64,000 bases of DNA from JBFAPK01 sp040676675. GTDB taxonomy: Bacteria > Actinomycetota > Actinomycetes > Mycobacteriales > Micromonosporaceae. Positions within the stretch are counted from its first letter, which is position 1, and each line of letters opens with the position of its first letter. Shown piece after piece: positions 1-7,918 of this stretch. The notes beneath the pieces were generated by a model, which saw only the letters and a list, made by a program, of their open reading frames with translations, was not told where the DNA came from and ran no database searches. The stretch is from the NCBI RefSeq assembly GCF_040676675.1, contig NZ_JBFAPK010000021.1, forward strand, positions 62,001 through 126,000, read 5' to 3'. The position numbers were made by a program, and so were the translations under genes.

Positions 1-2352
1 GGTGCCGACTTCAGTGGGTTGGGAGCCGGTCTCCTCGCGATCGCGAAACGCTTCGAGGGTCGCGTCGGCTTGCAGGTTGTACGGGGTGATGACGCCGATT
101 GTTTCTCCACGTGCGCGGTGGTAGTCAGCCAAGGCTCGGCTGATGAGCGCTCCGGCCGGCCACCAGCCTTTGCTGGGGCCGGTCGCTCGTACGATGGCGA
201 GGTCACCGAGCCTGTCGGTGTCGATGAGCACGATTTCCGGGTCGTCGGCGTCTCGGACTCGGATGTTTGGCGCGGCGCGCAGCAAGCCGTCGTAGGCGAC
301 GGCGTTGGCCACGTGCATGACGTCGTGGCCGAACCGGTGCTGCTCGTCGAGGACGGTGCAGCCGGGGTGGGCGATCGCGTCAGCGGCGACGGTGATGCCG
401 CACAGGCCGAACACGTCGTCGCACAGCCAGCGCTGCACGTCTGGATGGTCGCTGGCGGCGATGGGCCTGGGCAGGACAGGGCCGAGTTGCATGAAGTCAC
501 CGAGGAGGACGGCGGTCGTGGTGGCGCGGGACACCGCCAGGAGGGTTTCGGGAATGGTGGCTGCGCCGACTTCATCGACGAGCACGACGTCGTAAGGGCC
601 GTCGAGGAGGACCTTGGCGGTGCGCAGCCGCGCGAGGGTGGTGGCGACCACGCGGGCCTGGCGGATCAGGATGCTTTCCGCGTCGCGGCGGAGGCGGTCG
701 TAGTCGTCGTGGGCCTTGGCGTGTGCTTGCTCGAGGCGAGACCGGTTAGGTGCTTCAGCCGTCACACGGCGGCGCAGCGACTGCATGCGCTCGTACTCGG
801 CGAGCAGGTGGTAGCGGTCGGCCCGTTCGACAAGGGCTCGCTGTGCTGGCGTGGCACGTGGGGCTGCCTCGGCTGCGAGTAGCCGCTGTTGAGCAGCCTC
901 CTGGTCGGCGATCGTTGCGGACAGATCAGAGGCCGCCGCTTCGCGGACACGCTGCGTTTCTGCCAAGTCGCGGTCGCGGGCATCGACCTGATCGCGGCTG
1001 AAACGCACCTTGGCCCGCAGTGCTACGACCTGAGGTTGGGTAGCGCGGTGGAACCGGGCGAGGAGTGACTGATTGTGCTGTACCTGCTCTTCGAGCGTCG
1101 CCACCGTCTCCCGTTGCGCCTGCAGCAACCCGCGAAGTCGACTCAGATGACGCCGGTTGCGGGCCCGGGTCCACGCTCCGCCGTCCTGGACTGAGGTTAT
1201 GTCCGACTCGACGCGACCGCATTCAGCTCGCGCGGCGAGCAGTTTCACCGCGACCCGGTCGGCCTCCTGCTGGGCCAGCGTGGCCTGCCGCTGGATGTCG
1301 TCGAGTGCGTCTAAGGCGGCTCGGGAGTCCGATGTTTCCGCGACCGCTGCACGAGCCGCCTGGACGGCGGTATCGGCTTGTTCCAGAGCATGACGCCGTT
1401 CGGTGACATGGTCACCGGCGTCCGCCAGCTGTCGCGCTAGCCGAGGCATGTCTCGATCCCGGTCCACCGCTGCCTGGGCGCGCGCGTGCTCCTCGGGAAT
1501 GAAGTCCGCGACGAGCTCTTCGACGGCGCGCAGCTCCTGCACTGTCTGCTTGAGGGCCAGAAGTTGGTCCTGCAGCGTCAGCCGCCGTTTGTCGGCCTCC
1601 GCCAGCGAGGTCTTGACCAGATGCGTGAGCGACACGTTGGGGTCGGCGGCTATCTCCCGCAGGTGGGGCGGCCCGACGCGGATCAGATCTCCGGCGCGGT
1701 GCCGACGGTGCCGCATGACTCCAGCGAGGGCGTTGTCGACGGCGATGTTAGTGGCCGACACCAGCAGAACTCGCTTACCGGCGGCGATCAGAGAACTGAT
1801 CGCCTCACTGAGTACCCGCGTCTTTCCAGTACCCGGCGGTCCCCACACCAGCCGCACCCCCGGACGCAGACAGGACGTGTATGCCTCACACTGCGCCGGC
1901 GTGAATCCCGCGACATGCTCCAGCGTCCGAGGTATGGCGGCTAGGCGGCCGGCGGCGAGATCTCCAGCCAGTCCCGCCGGCTCTACCGTGGCGAGAGCGT
2001 CACGCAGCCGATCCAGCAGATAGGCAGGAGACTGGCGTCGCTGCCACAGATAGGCGTCAGAAAGGTCCACGAACTCGGCCACCCGAACCCGTAGCTGCTG
2101 TTCCTCCTGCAGCACCTCAAGCGGCCGGTACCCGCCCTCAGCCCCTTTCGGCCGTGTCGGGCCGGCCACACTCAGCGCGTCGATCTGGTCGACGTCGGCA
2201 CGCGAGCCACGTAGATCGACGCTGTACCAACCCGCCTCCCCCATCGCATGGGCCCGCCCAACGCGTCCCCACGTCGCCGTGCTCGCACCGCCGACGGTCG
2301 ACCTCCACGCGTCGACCACGGAGCAGACGTCCTCGCGCCATCCCACGCCCAT
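1..2352 (-). CDS. DNA2/NAM7-type superfamily 1 helicase, 3' end beyond the window
   Basis: Minus-strand frame open from about 2352 through the left edge, so the C-terminus is missing. Visible motifs in order are a Walker A motif GPPGTGKTR (about 1825-1850), the following helix SEAISSLIAAGKRVLLVSA, a long charged coiled-coil-like insertion rich in Ala, Arg, Glu and Asp (about 1000-1600), a Walker B-like VLVDEVGAAT (about 555-590) and the late helicase motif GVITPYNLQA (about 65-95). This order and the split of the RecA core by a coiled coil fit UPF1/DNA2/NAM7-like SF1B helicases, which translocate on RNA or DNA. DEVGA replaces the more usual DEAxQ. The start is uncertain: ATG at 2352 sits too close to GGAGG, and GTG at 2346 has better spacing. 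The SNF2 gene ends 81 bases upstream on the same strand, so the two are probably one transcript. Confidence 0.8.
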   Translation of the reverse strand, partial: MGVGWREDVCSVVDAWRSTVGGASTATWGRVGRAHAMGEAGWYSVDLRGSRADVDQIDALSVAGPTRPKGAEGGYRPLEVLQEEQQLRVRVAEFVDLSDAYLWQRRQSPAYLLDRLRDALATVEPAGLAGDLAAGRLAAIPRTLEHVAGFTPAQCEAYTSCLRPGVRLVWGPPGTGKTRVLSEAISSLIAAGKRVLLVSATNIAVDNALAGVMRHRRHRAGDLIRVGPPHLREIAADPNVSLTHLVKTSLAEADKRRLTLQDQLLALKQTVQELRAVEELVADFIPEEHARAQAAVDRDRDMPRLARQLADAGDHVTERRHALEQADTAVQAARAAVAETSDSRAALDALDDIQRQATLAQQEADRVAVKLLAARAECGRVESDITSVQDGGAWTRARNRRHLSRLRGLLQAQRETVATLEEQVQHNQSLLARFHRATQPQVVALRAKVRFSRDQVDARDRDLAETQRVREAAASDLSATIADQEAAQQRLLAAEAAPRATPAQRALVERADRYHLLAEYERMQSLRRRVTAEAPNRSRLEQAHAKAHDDYDRLRRDAESILIRQARVVATTLARLRTAKVLLDGPYDVVLVDEVGAATIPETLLAVSRATTTAVLLGDFMQLGPVLPRPIAASDHPDVQRWLCDDVFGLCGITVAADAIAHPGCTVLDEQHRFGHDVMHVANAVAYDGLLRAAPNIRVRDADDPEIVLIDTDRLGDLAIVRATGPSKGWWPAGALISRALADYHRARGETIGVITPYNLQADATLEAFRDREETGSQPTEVGT

Positions 2353-2433
2353 CACCTCCGGTCGCTCGCCGGACTGCCTGAGGTAGTCCCACCCTCGGTC
2401 CCGGTGACCAGTTGGGCCGACGCCATCGCGCTG

Positions 2434-4698
2434 TCAGGAAATCCGCCGCTTGTCGAGCCCGAGACGCTGCCGCTCGACCATGATGATTCGCTGTTCGAGT
2501 GGTATCGCCTCATCCGCGAGGAGGCCGTGGTCGACGTAGCGGCCGTCAGTAGCCAACGGATCCGCTCTCTTCGCGACGCTGTCGTGGGCGTAGGCCCGGA
2601 TCAGCGCGGACTTGCGTCCGAGCAGCTCCAACAGCCGCTGATCGACGGTGTCCTTGGCAAGCAAACGGTGAACCCGCACACCGCGGGTCTGGCCCATCCG
2701 GTAGCACCGTCGAATGGCCTGCTCTTCATGTGCCGGGCTGAGCTGCGGTTCGGTGAGCACCACCACCGACGCTGCCGGGAGGTTCAAGCCCACCCCTCCG
2801 ACGGCGATCTGACTGATCAGGACAGCATGACCGTCGATGCCGCTGAACTCGTCCACTACCTGTTGCCGACTAGCGGGCGCAACGGTGCCGCTGAGCACGA
2901 ATGTCGGCGCACCTTGGAGGCTCGCCCGTACGCGGCCCAAGACCTCCAAGAAGAAGGAGAAGACGACGACCTTCCACCCGTTGTCGGCGGCCTCCTGCAC
3001 GATCTCGCGCAGCCGTTCCACCTTCGCCGGTACCTCTGACCCGTCGGCGACCACCGCGGCGCGGCGCATGTCGACGAACCTCCGGTCCTGCACCGCCTGC
3101 CGGTAAGTTCGCGCCTCGGACCGGCCCAGTTCCACCCAGTCTTCGACCTCGATCAGGTCCGGAAGCTCGACGAGAACATCTTTCTGGTTCCGACGTAGGT
3201 AGACATCCGCGACCTTGCGGCGGAAGCTGGCTGCACCAGCCAACCCGTCCGTGACGCTGATATTGGCTGCCACCTGCGGGTTGAGGTAGCGGATGAGGTT
3301 CCGGAACTCCTCGACCCGGTTCATCATCGGCGTGCCAGTCAAGAAAATCGCACGAGGAGCCCGAGCGAGAAGGGCGGCGGCAGCCTGAGAACGGCGGGCT
3401 TCCGGATTCTTGATGTACTGCGCTTCGTCGACGATGATCAGGCCCGGCCGGAGGTCGCTGGGCAGGGCAAGCCTGCCCAGCGTTTCGAAGGTCGTTACCG
3501 CCACGCCGCCGGCGCGGCTCCATTGACCGACCACTTCGTCGCGCTGCGGCCCGTGTAGCCGGTGGGCGGTCAGCGTGCTGTGCAGGGCTACCTCACCAAG
3601 CCAGTTCACCACGAGGCTCGCCGGGCAGACAACGAGAAAGTGACGCTCGCCGCCGGCGGCGAGGTGAGCGCAGACAGCGATCGCCTCGATGGTCTTGCCG
3701 AGCCCCATCTCGTCGCCGAGGATGCACCGCCGCTGCGCGAGCGCGTACCGGACACCGAACGCTTGATAACCGCGCAGCGTCACCCGCAGCATGCTTACGT
3801 TAAGGCTGATCTGCGCGGCCTGATCCTGCAAAGCTTGGGGCAGATGGCCGTGCGCGGCTGCACCGTCCGCCGTCCTACCGCTGACGCGCTCCAGGAGGGT
3901 GCTGTAGGCGGCGGCGTCACGCGTGAACTCCGCCCACAGATCGCCGCGGCCGACAGCGTGCACCTGCGCCATCGCGCGGGTCCACTCGGAAAGGAGAGCA
4001 ACGGCCGCTTCCGCTTGACGGCCGGTCAGCAGTCGTGCGACGTCCGCTGCCGCCGCTCGGGCAGCAGCTTTGGTGGCTCGCCGCGCGAGCAGCAGGCGGA
4101 TGCGACTGTTGGCTGGCTTGGCTCTGCGCAGCACGTCCGTCAGATCGGCGGCATATGAGCCGAGGCTGGCGGCGGCGTCGGCGTGCAGTTGTGTAACGCG
4201 GCGCAGTGCCCGTAGGGCGCGCAGGAGCGGATCGAGCGCGGGATCCTTGCGGTCGGCGTCCAAGCGCACAGCGGTGTTCTGCTCAACGACGCGATGCAGG
4301 TCCCTCGCCGCTCGTTTCATCGCCGCCGCACTCTGTTCACCTACTCCTGGCAGGCGTACAAGCTCGTCGTGCGGCGCCTGCAGCACATCCAAGACGGTCC
4401 GGTATCCCGCTCGCTCGACGCTGGACGCAAGTCGGAGACGATGGCCTGCTGACCGGAGTTCCTGGACCGGCATCGCACGCAACTGATCAAGCACGGTAGC
4501 TTCGTGGGCTTGGTGGTAGAGCCTTCCTACCTCGCGCTCCTCCGCTGCTGGGGCCGATCGAAGAGCGGCGAGTTGCTCCACCAGTGCATGCCCGCGGCGC
4601 CATGCGTCACGTGCGGCCGCCCGATCGAAGGATGATGTCGCTGTCGCGTCCCGAGGCTCTGATTGGGCAGCCTCCCGTCGCCCCACAGTCTCATCCAC
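2434..4698 (-). CDS. SNF2-family DEAD-like helicase with N-terminal helix-hairpin-helix
   Basis: This 754-residue SNF2/SWI2-type ATPase should remodel or translocate on double-stranded DNA. Residues about 100-140 hold a helix-hairpin-helix (RLPGVGEQSAAAMKRAA), a DNA-binding module, followed by an Ala/Arg-rich helical linker. The ATPase core starts near 300: Q-motif-like LRGYQAFGVRYAL, Walker A GDEMGLGKT (about 328-336), Walker B IIVDEAQYIKNP (about 421), motif III LTGTPM (about 453). The C-terminal lobe carries GVGLNLPAASVVVLTEPQ and the motif VI-like AIRRCYRMGQ, typical of SNF2 enzymes. All motifs look intact. It lies between a DUF6236-like gene (upstream) and an SF1 helicase gene (downstream), all on the minus strand. 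Its substrate cannot be read from the sequence. Confidence 0.9.
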   Translation of the reverse strand: MDETVGRREAAQSEPRDATATSSFDRAAARDAWRRGHALVEQLAALRSAPAAEEREVGRLYHQAHEATVLDQLRAMPVQELRSAGHRLRLASSVERAGYRTVLDVLQAPHDELVRLPGVGEQSAAAMKRAARDLHRVVEQNTAVRLDADRKDPALDPLLRALRALRRVTQLHADAAASLGSYAADLTDVLRRAKPANSRIRLLLARRATKAAARAAAADVARLLTGRQAEAAVALLSEWTRAMAQVHAVGRGDLWAEFTRDAAAYSTLLERVSGRTADGAAAHGHLPQALQDQAAQISLNVSMLRVTLRGYQAFGVRYALAQRRCILGDEMGLGKTIEAIAVCAHLAAGGERHFLVVCPASLVVNWLGEVALHSTLTAHRLHGPQRDEVVGQWSRAGGVAVTTFETLGRLALPSDLRPGLIIVDEAQYIKNPEARRSQAAAALLARAPRAIFLTGTPMMNRVEEFRNLIRYLNPQVAANISVTDGLAGAASFRRKVADVYLRRNQKDVLVELPDLIEVEDWVELGRSEARTYRQAVQDRRFVDMRRAAVVADGSEVPAKVERLREIVQEAADNGWKVVVFSFFLEVLGRVRASLQGAPTFVLSGTVAPASRQQVVDEFSGIDGHAVLISQIAVGGVGLNLPAASVVVLTEPQLSPAHEEQAIRRCYRMGQTRGVRVHRLLAKDTVDQRLLELLGRKSALIRAYAHDSVAKRADPLATDGRYVDHGLLADEAIPLEQRIIMVERQRLGLDKRRIS

Positions 4699-5066
4699 TC
4701 CCTCGGCTCATCGGGACACTCAGCCTCCGTCACCTGCACGCGCCGTCACAACGGTGCCGCCGTGTCCGATGGATGATTGACAAAGTCCCGTTACTGCGGC
4801 ACCCGACCCCAGATAGGTCTCGGCATACATCGAGCCCCTTTCGTCCACCTCAAAGCCGTCAGTAAATAACGCGTGGTGTGAGGCATGATCGGGAAGGCAA
4901 CCATCTGTAGCCTCGTCCATCCGCACTACAGGGCAGACATCGCGCTCACCATGTGGCCGTCCTGGTGGCCGCCACACCGGCGAACCATCGCGCGAGGTTT
5001 CAACGCTGGTCATGCACGCCAGATTGATCGTGATGCGGTCTTGCCGGCGGCAGCGGCGATGACTGG
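4699..5066. other. intergenic region without a recognisable gene
   Basis: Gap of 368 bases between the end of the DUF6236-like gene and the SNF2 gene, both on the minus strand. The short open frames here resemble no family I know. The gap is long enough for a separate promoter for the helicase pair, but I see no clear -35/-10 pair or strong hairpin. Confidence 0.4.
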
Positions 5067-6320
5067 TCAGGGTGACAGTCCTGCCGCTCGTCGTGCCGCT
5101 GCCATGACTCGGGACAACCAGGTCTGGGGAGCCAGCGTCTGCTGAACGCTGAGCAGGTAGGCCGCCGGCGCGACCCGAGCCGCCTCGGCCTTGGCTCGAG
5201 CGGTTCGGCGTAGGCTCAGCGCACCGAACGCGACACCTGCAGCGACCGCCAACTGCGGATGAACGAGCAGGCCAGTGGTCGCCAACCCAGCGGGCATCTC
5301 GAACTTATTGTTCAGCGCGAGGGCGGCAGTGTCGATCCCAACGTCCGCCAGACCACGTCGAAGTCCCTCCACCGGCGCCTTCGCGTAGCGGGAGACGGCA
5401 TCGGACAAGTACGTCTTGAGGATGACCGGCGACTCGATCTGTCGCAGCTGGTCGGCCAGACCAGCGCCAACCCTGTCAATATATTCGCGCCAGCGGTCGA
5501 ACTCTGCACCGTAACGACGTCGTACCTCGATGATCTTTTCTACCGGCACCTGATCAAGATCGCGCGGCACGACTGCGGTGACACAGAGCAGGCCAAACGT
5601 ATCCGAGATGCCTGGCCGGTCAATCACGTCATGGCTCGCGCCGGTGTCTGGTGCGAAGTTGAGTGGACCGGAGATAACGGCATGGGCGGCCAGTTGATCG
5701 GTGGTGACGGCAAGGTTGTTACGTCGAGCCAGTTCCTCAGTCAGCCGACACTTGTAGATCCAAGCCAGCTCCGGATGCATGGCGAACCAGTCGCCACGAG
5801 CCGGTACCGCCAGCTCGGCGTCGATCATGTGCTCGGCCAGGTGGGATGCCAGCTCACTTGCATGGACGTCGGCTAGTGCGCCAGCACGGATTCGTTCAGC
5901 CAGCCCTTGCGGATCCGCCCACTGCGCCGGTCCATAGCGCTCCAGGTCGGGAACACAGTCATGTTCCGTACCCGTCAATGGAAACGGCTGCGGTTCGGCA
6001 AGCTCCTGCGGATCCCGGTACGCGAGTTCCCGTCGCACCCGCCAGGCCTGATGACGCTCACTGGGAAGCGTGTTGACGAACTCAAGGAAGGACCCGACCA
6101 TCGTCCGTGCCGCCGTAGTCGGCGAGTGATCGACCACAAACCCGAGTTCGTCCTGCAGAATCTGAACGAGGCGAGAGTTGCGAGTCGGATAGTCCGGATG
6201 CACGATCCGTACCATGTGTGGCCAGTAGAGCGCTGCCACCTTCAACCAGCGGGCGTCACGGAAGTGGATGTACGGGTAGTAGACGGCCATCCGCGGCAGC
6301 CGCGCGCCGGATTCCGCCAT
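5067..6320 (-). CDS. DUF6236-like protein of unknown function
   Basis: A 417-residue protein. Near the N-terminus it has YYPYIHFRDARWLKVAALYW, which I recognise as the opening signature of the DUF6236 family (uncharacterised, common in accessory DNA). It is soluble, with no signal peptide; the nearest thing to a hydrophobic segment is near the C-terminus (GLLVHPQLAVAAGVAFGALS, about residues 355-375), preceded by ALNNKFEMPAGLA. The frame is open to an ATG at 6395, but I chose the ATG at 6320 because GAAGG precedes it at good spacing; the conserved segment begins ten residues later. It is upstream of and co-directional with the SNF2 and DNA2/NAM7-type helicases, 368 bases apart, which suggests but does not prove a functional module. 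No biochemical role is known to me. Confidence 0.6.
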   Translation of the reverse strand: MAESGARLPRMAVYYPYIHFRDARWLKVAALYWPHMVRIVHPDYPTRNSRLVQILQDELGFVVDHSPTTAARTMVGSFLEFVNTLPSERHQAWRVRRELAYRDPQELAEPQPFPLTGTEHDCVPDLERYGPAQWADPQGLAERIRAGALADVHASELASHLAEHMIDAELAVPARGDWFAMHPELAWIYKCRLTEELARRNNLAVTTDQLAAHAVISGPLNFAPDTGASHDVIDRPGISDTFGLLCVTAVVPRDLDQVPVEKIIEVRRRYGAEFDRWREYIDRVGAGLADQLRQIESPVILKTYLSDAVSRYAKAPVEGLRRGLADVGIDTAALALNNKFEMPAGLATTGLLVHPQLAVAAGVAFGALSLRRTARAKAEAARVAPAAYLLSVQQTLAPQTWLSRVMAAARRAAGLSP

Positions 6321-6395
6321 CGCACCTTCGAGCAGACCCATCCAGAACTTTCTACCACGTATGGCGAGGAAGGGCATACTGCGAATGCGCTCCAA

Positions 6396-6892
6396 CCGCC
6401 CACACCATGTCGAACCGAGCTCAGTCTATGCTCCCTCGCAAGCCCATGCTCAAGCGGTATATGGTCGCATACCGTCCAAACTAGCCATGCCTTGGGATCG
6501 GCGACCTGCACCCGGGCACCGCCACCGTAGCGTCAGGTGAAGCTGTCGCGCCCCGTCCGGTGGCGGAATGGCGGCGCTGGCCGTTGCTGCCCCACGGCTC
6601 CCTAACTCGCTCGGACATCGACGGCGTTGGCTGCGGCTGAGCGGTAGCAGACGGTTGTCCCGTCGACGCCGTCAACGTGTCGAGGCCGCAACAGGCGACG
6701 CCTCCCTCAGCACCGCCTCCTCGGCGGCGAGCCGACCAGCATCTAGCCCCGTGCGTGAAATGCCCCGTTTGGCGGCAACCGTGACGGCAACACAGGCGCA
6801 CTGCGACGACAGCTGACCCGCTTTGCCAACTCGCCGCTACCTGCCATCACCGCCACCTCCGTCGATACACGACGCAAGCCACTGATGTCAGC
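6396..6892. other. intergenic region, no gene recognised
   Basis: Nearly 500 bases between two minus-strand genes. Short open frames on both strands are Arg/Pro/Ser-rich antisense-type translations without family resemblance. I see no strong hairpin. It separates the helicase module from the RHS toxin locus. Confidence 0.4.
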
Positions 6893-7459
6893 TCAACGAC
6901 CTATAGACTCAAGCCATCGTCGCGCAGCCATCCTCTCCCGCTGCGGCGTGCCGGGCCAGCTTGCCTTCCAATCCGCGAGTTCACGAAGGTCGGTGAGATC
7001 TCGGAATCCGTTCAGCAGAACGCTGCCGATCATGGACTCCCCCGCCGTGCCACAGACAATGACATCTCCGGCCAGTGACAGCATGGCGAACTCCGGTACG
7101 CCGAATCCGCTGCCGAGTGCGCTTGCGGAGCCTGCACCCATAATGTCCCACGATTCGGCCAGCTTAACGTGCGCCCACCACCAGTCGTCCTCACGGATTT
7201 CGACGGCGACCAAGAACTCTCGATCGTCACCAAAAAGCCCCCCCTTACGGGAAAGATCAAGCCAGCCGTCGTTCGCTCTAGTTACAAAATCCGGAACATC
7301 GGTGCGGACGACCGATCTTGGCCACGCGCCAGACCTTGGCGGATAACCTGGAGCAAGAGTTGCGAGTGTCGGCGGAATGAGGGGAAGCTCCGGCCCCATC
7401 AGCCCGAGGAGGATCAGGCCCGCGGGAGCCAGCCGCTCAGAATAATCCGCTTTTTTCAT
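6893..7459 (-). CDS. probable immunity protein of the adjacent RHS toxin
   Basis: A 188-residue soluble protein of a family I do not recognise. It begins 90 bases after the stop codon of the RHS gene, on the same strand. That is where cognate immunity genes of polymorphic toxins normally sit, and this is the basis for the call. The frame is open to 7537, but the ATG at 7459 is preferred because GAAGG precedes it; upstream codons overlap the intergenic stretch. The C-terminal half (WDIMGAGSASALGSGFGVPE, then AGDVIVCGTAGESMIGSVLL) suggests a compact alpha/beta fold. Local GC is lower than the RHS core, as in the toxin tip, so the two probably moved together. Confidence 0.55.
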   Translation of the reverse strand: MKKADYSERLAPAGLILLGLMGPELPLIPPTLATLAPGYPPRSGAWPRSVVRTDVPDFVTRANDGWLDLSRKGGLFGDDREFLVAVEIREDDWWWAHVKLAESWDIMGAGSASALGSGFGVPEFAMLSLAGDVIVCGTAGESMIGSVLLNGFRDLTDLRELADWKASWPGTPQRERMAARRWLESIGR

Positions 7460-7549
7460 CTTTTCGAAACCTTCGATTCCATTGAGAACGCCAGCGAAAG
7501 CCGGTGTACGACATCCTTGGGAGATGTCGTACACCACCTTTCGGGCCTG

Positions 7550-7918
7550 TCACCAATTATAGAGAGTTGGCGATCCGTAGTTATGCACACCTTCCTTCGT
7601 TAGAGGAAAATAGGCAATCTGGCCGGTTGTCTGATTTCTCATGATTCTAATCTGACTTCCTGGTCGACCATTCCAGTAGATCGGCGAGCCTTTCCAAGAA
7701 TCCCAGTACCGCCTGGCTGGACCACTCAGATTATTCCCCTCGAACGTGTCGACACTGCCGTTTGGCTTCAGCCGCGGCGACATGTTTGGGTTTGCCTCCA
7801 ACATATTAACGAGCTCGTGAGTGTCACGAGGAACCGAGTAATATGCCTTATTCGCCGCACTCCTGCCAGCAACAGCCTCCGGCGAGTAATTCTCGTCAGG
7901 GGTCCATTTACTCTCGCC
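7550..7918 (-). other. C-terminal toxin tip of the RHS protein, family not recognised
   Basis: About 120 residues after the HINT domain, rich in polar and aromatic residues. It has a Tyr/Trp-rich core (PARRYWDSWKGSPIYWNGRP), then SQIRIMRNQTTGQIAYFPLT, an HNYG motif and a terminal YNW. I cannot assign it to a named toxin family. A small nuclease fold is possible given the H, R and Y content, but that is a guess. GC is visibly lower than in the YD repeats. Confidence 0.6.
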
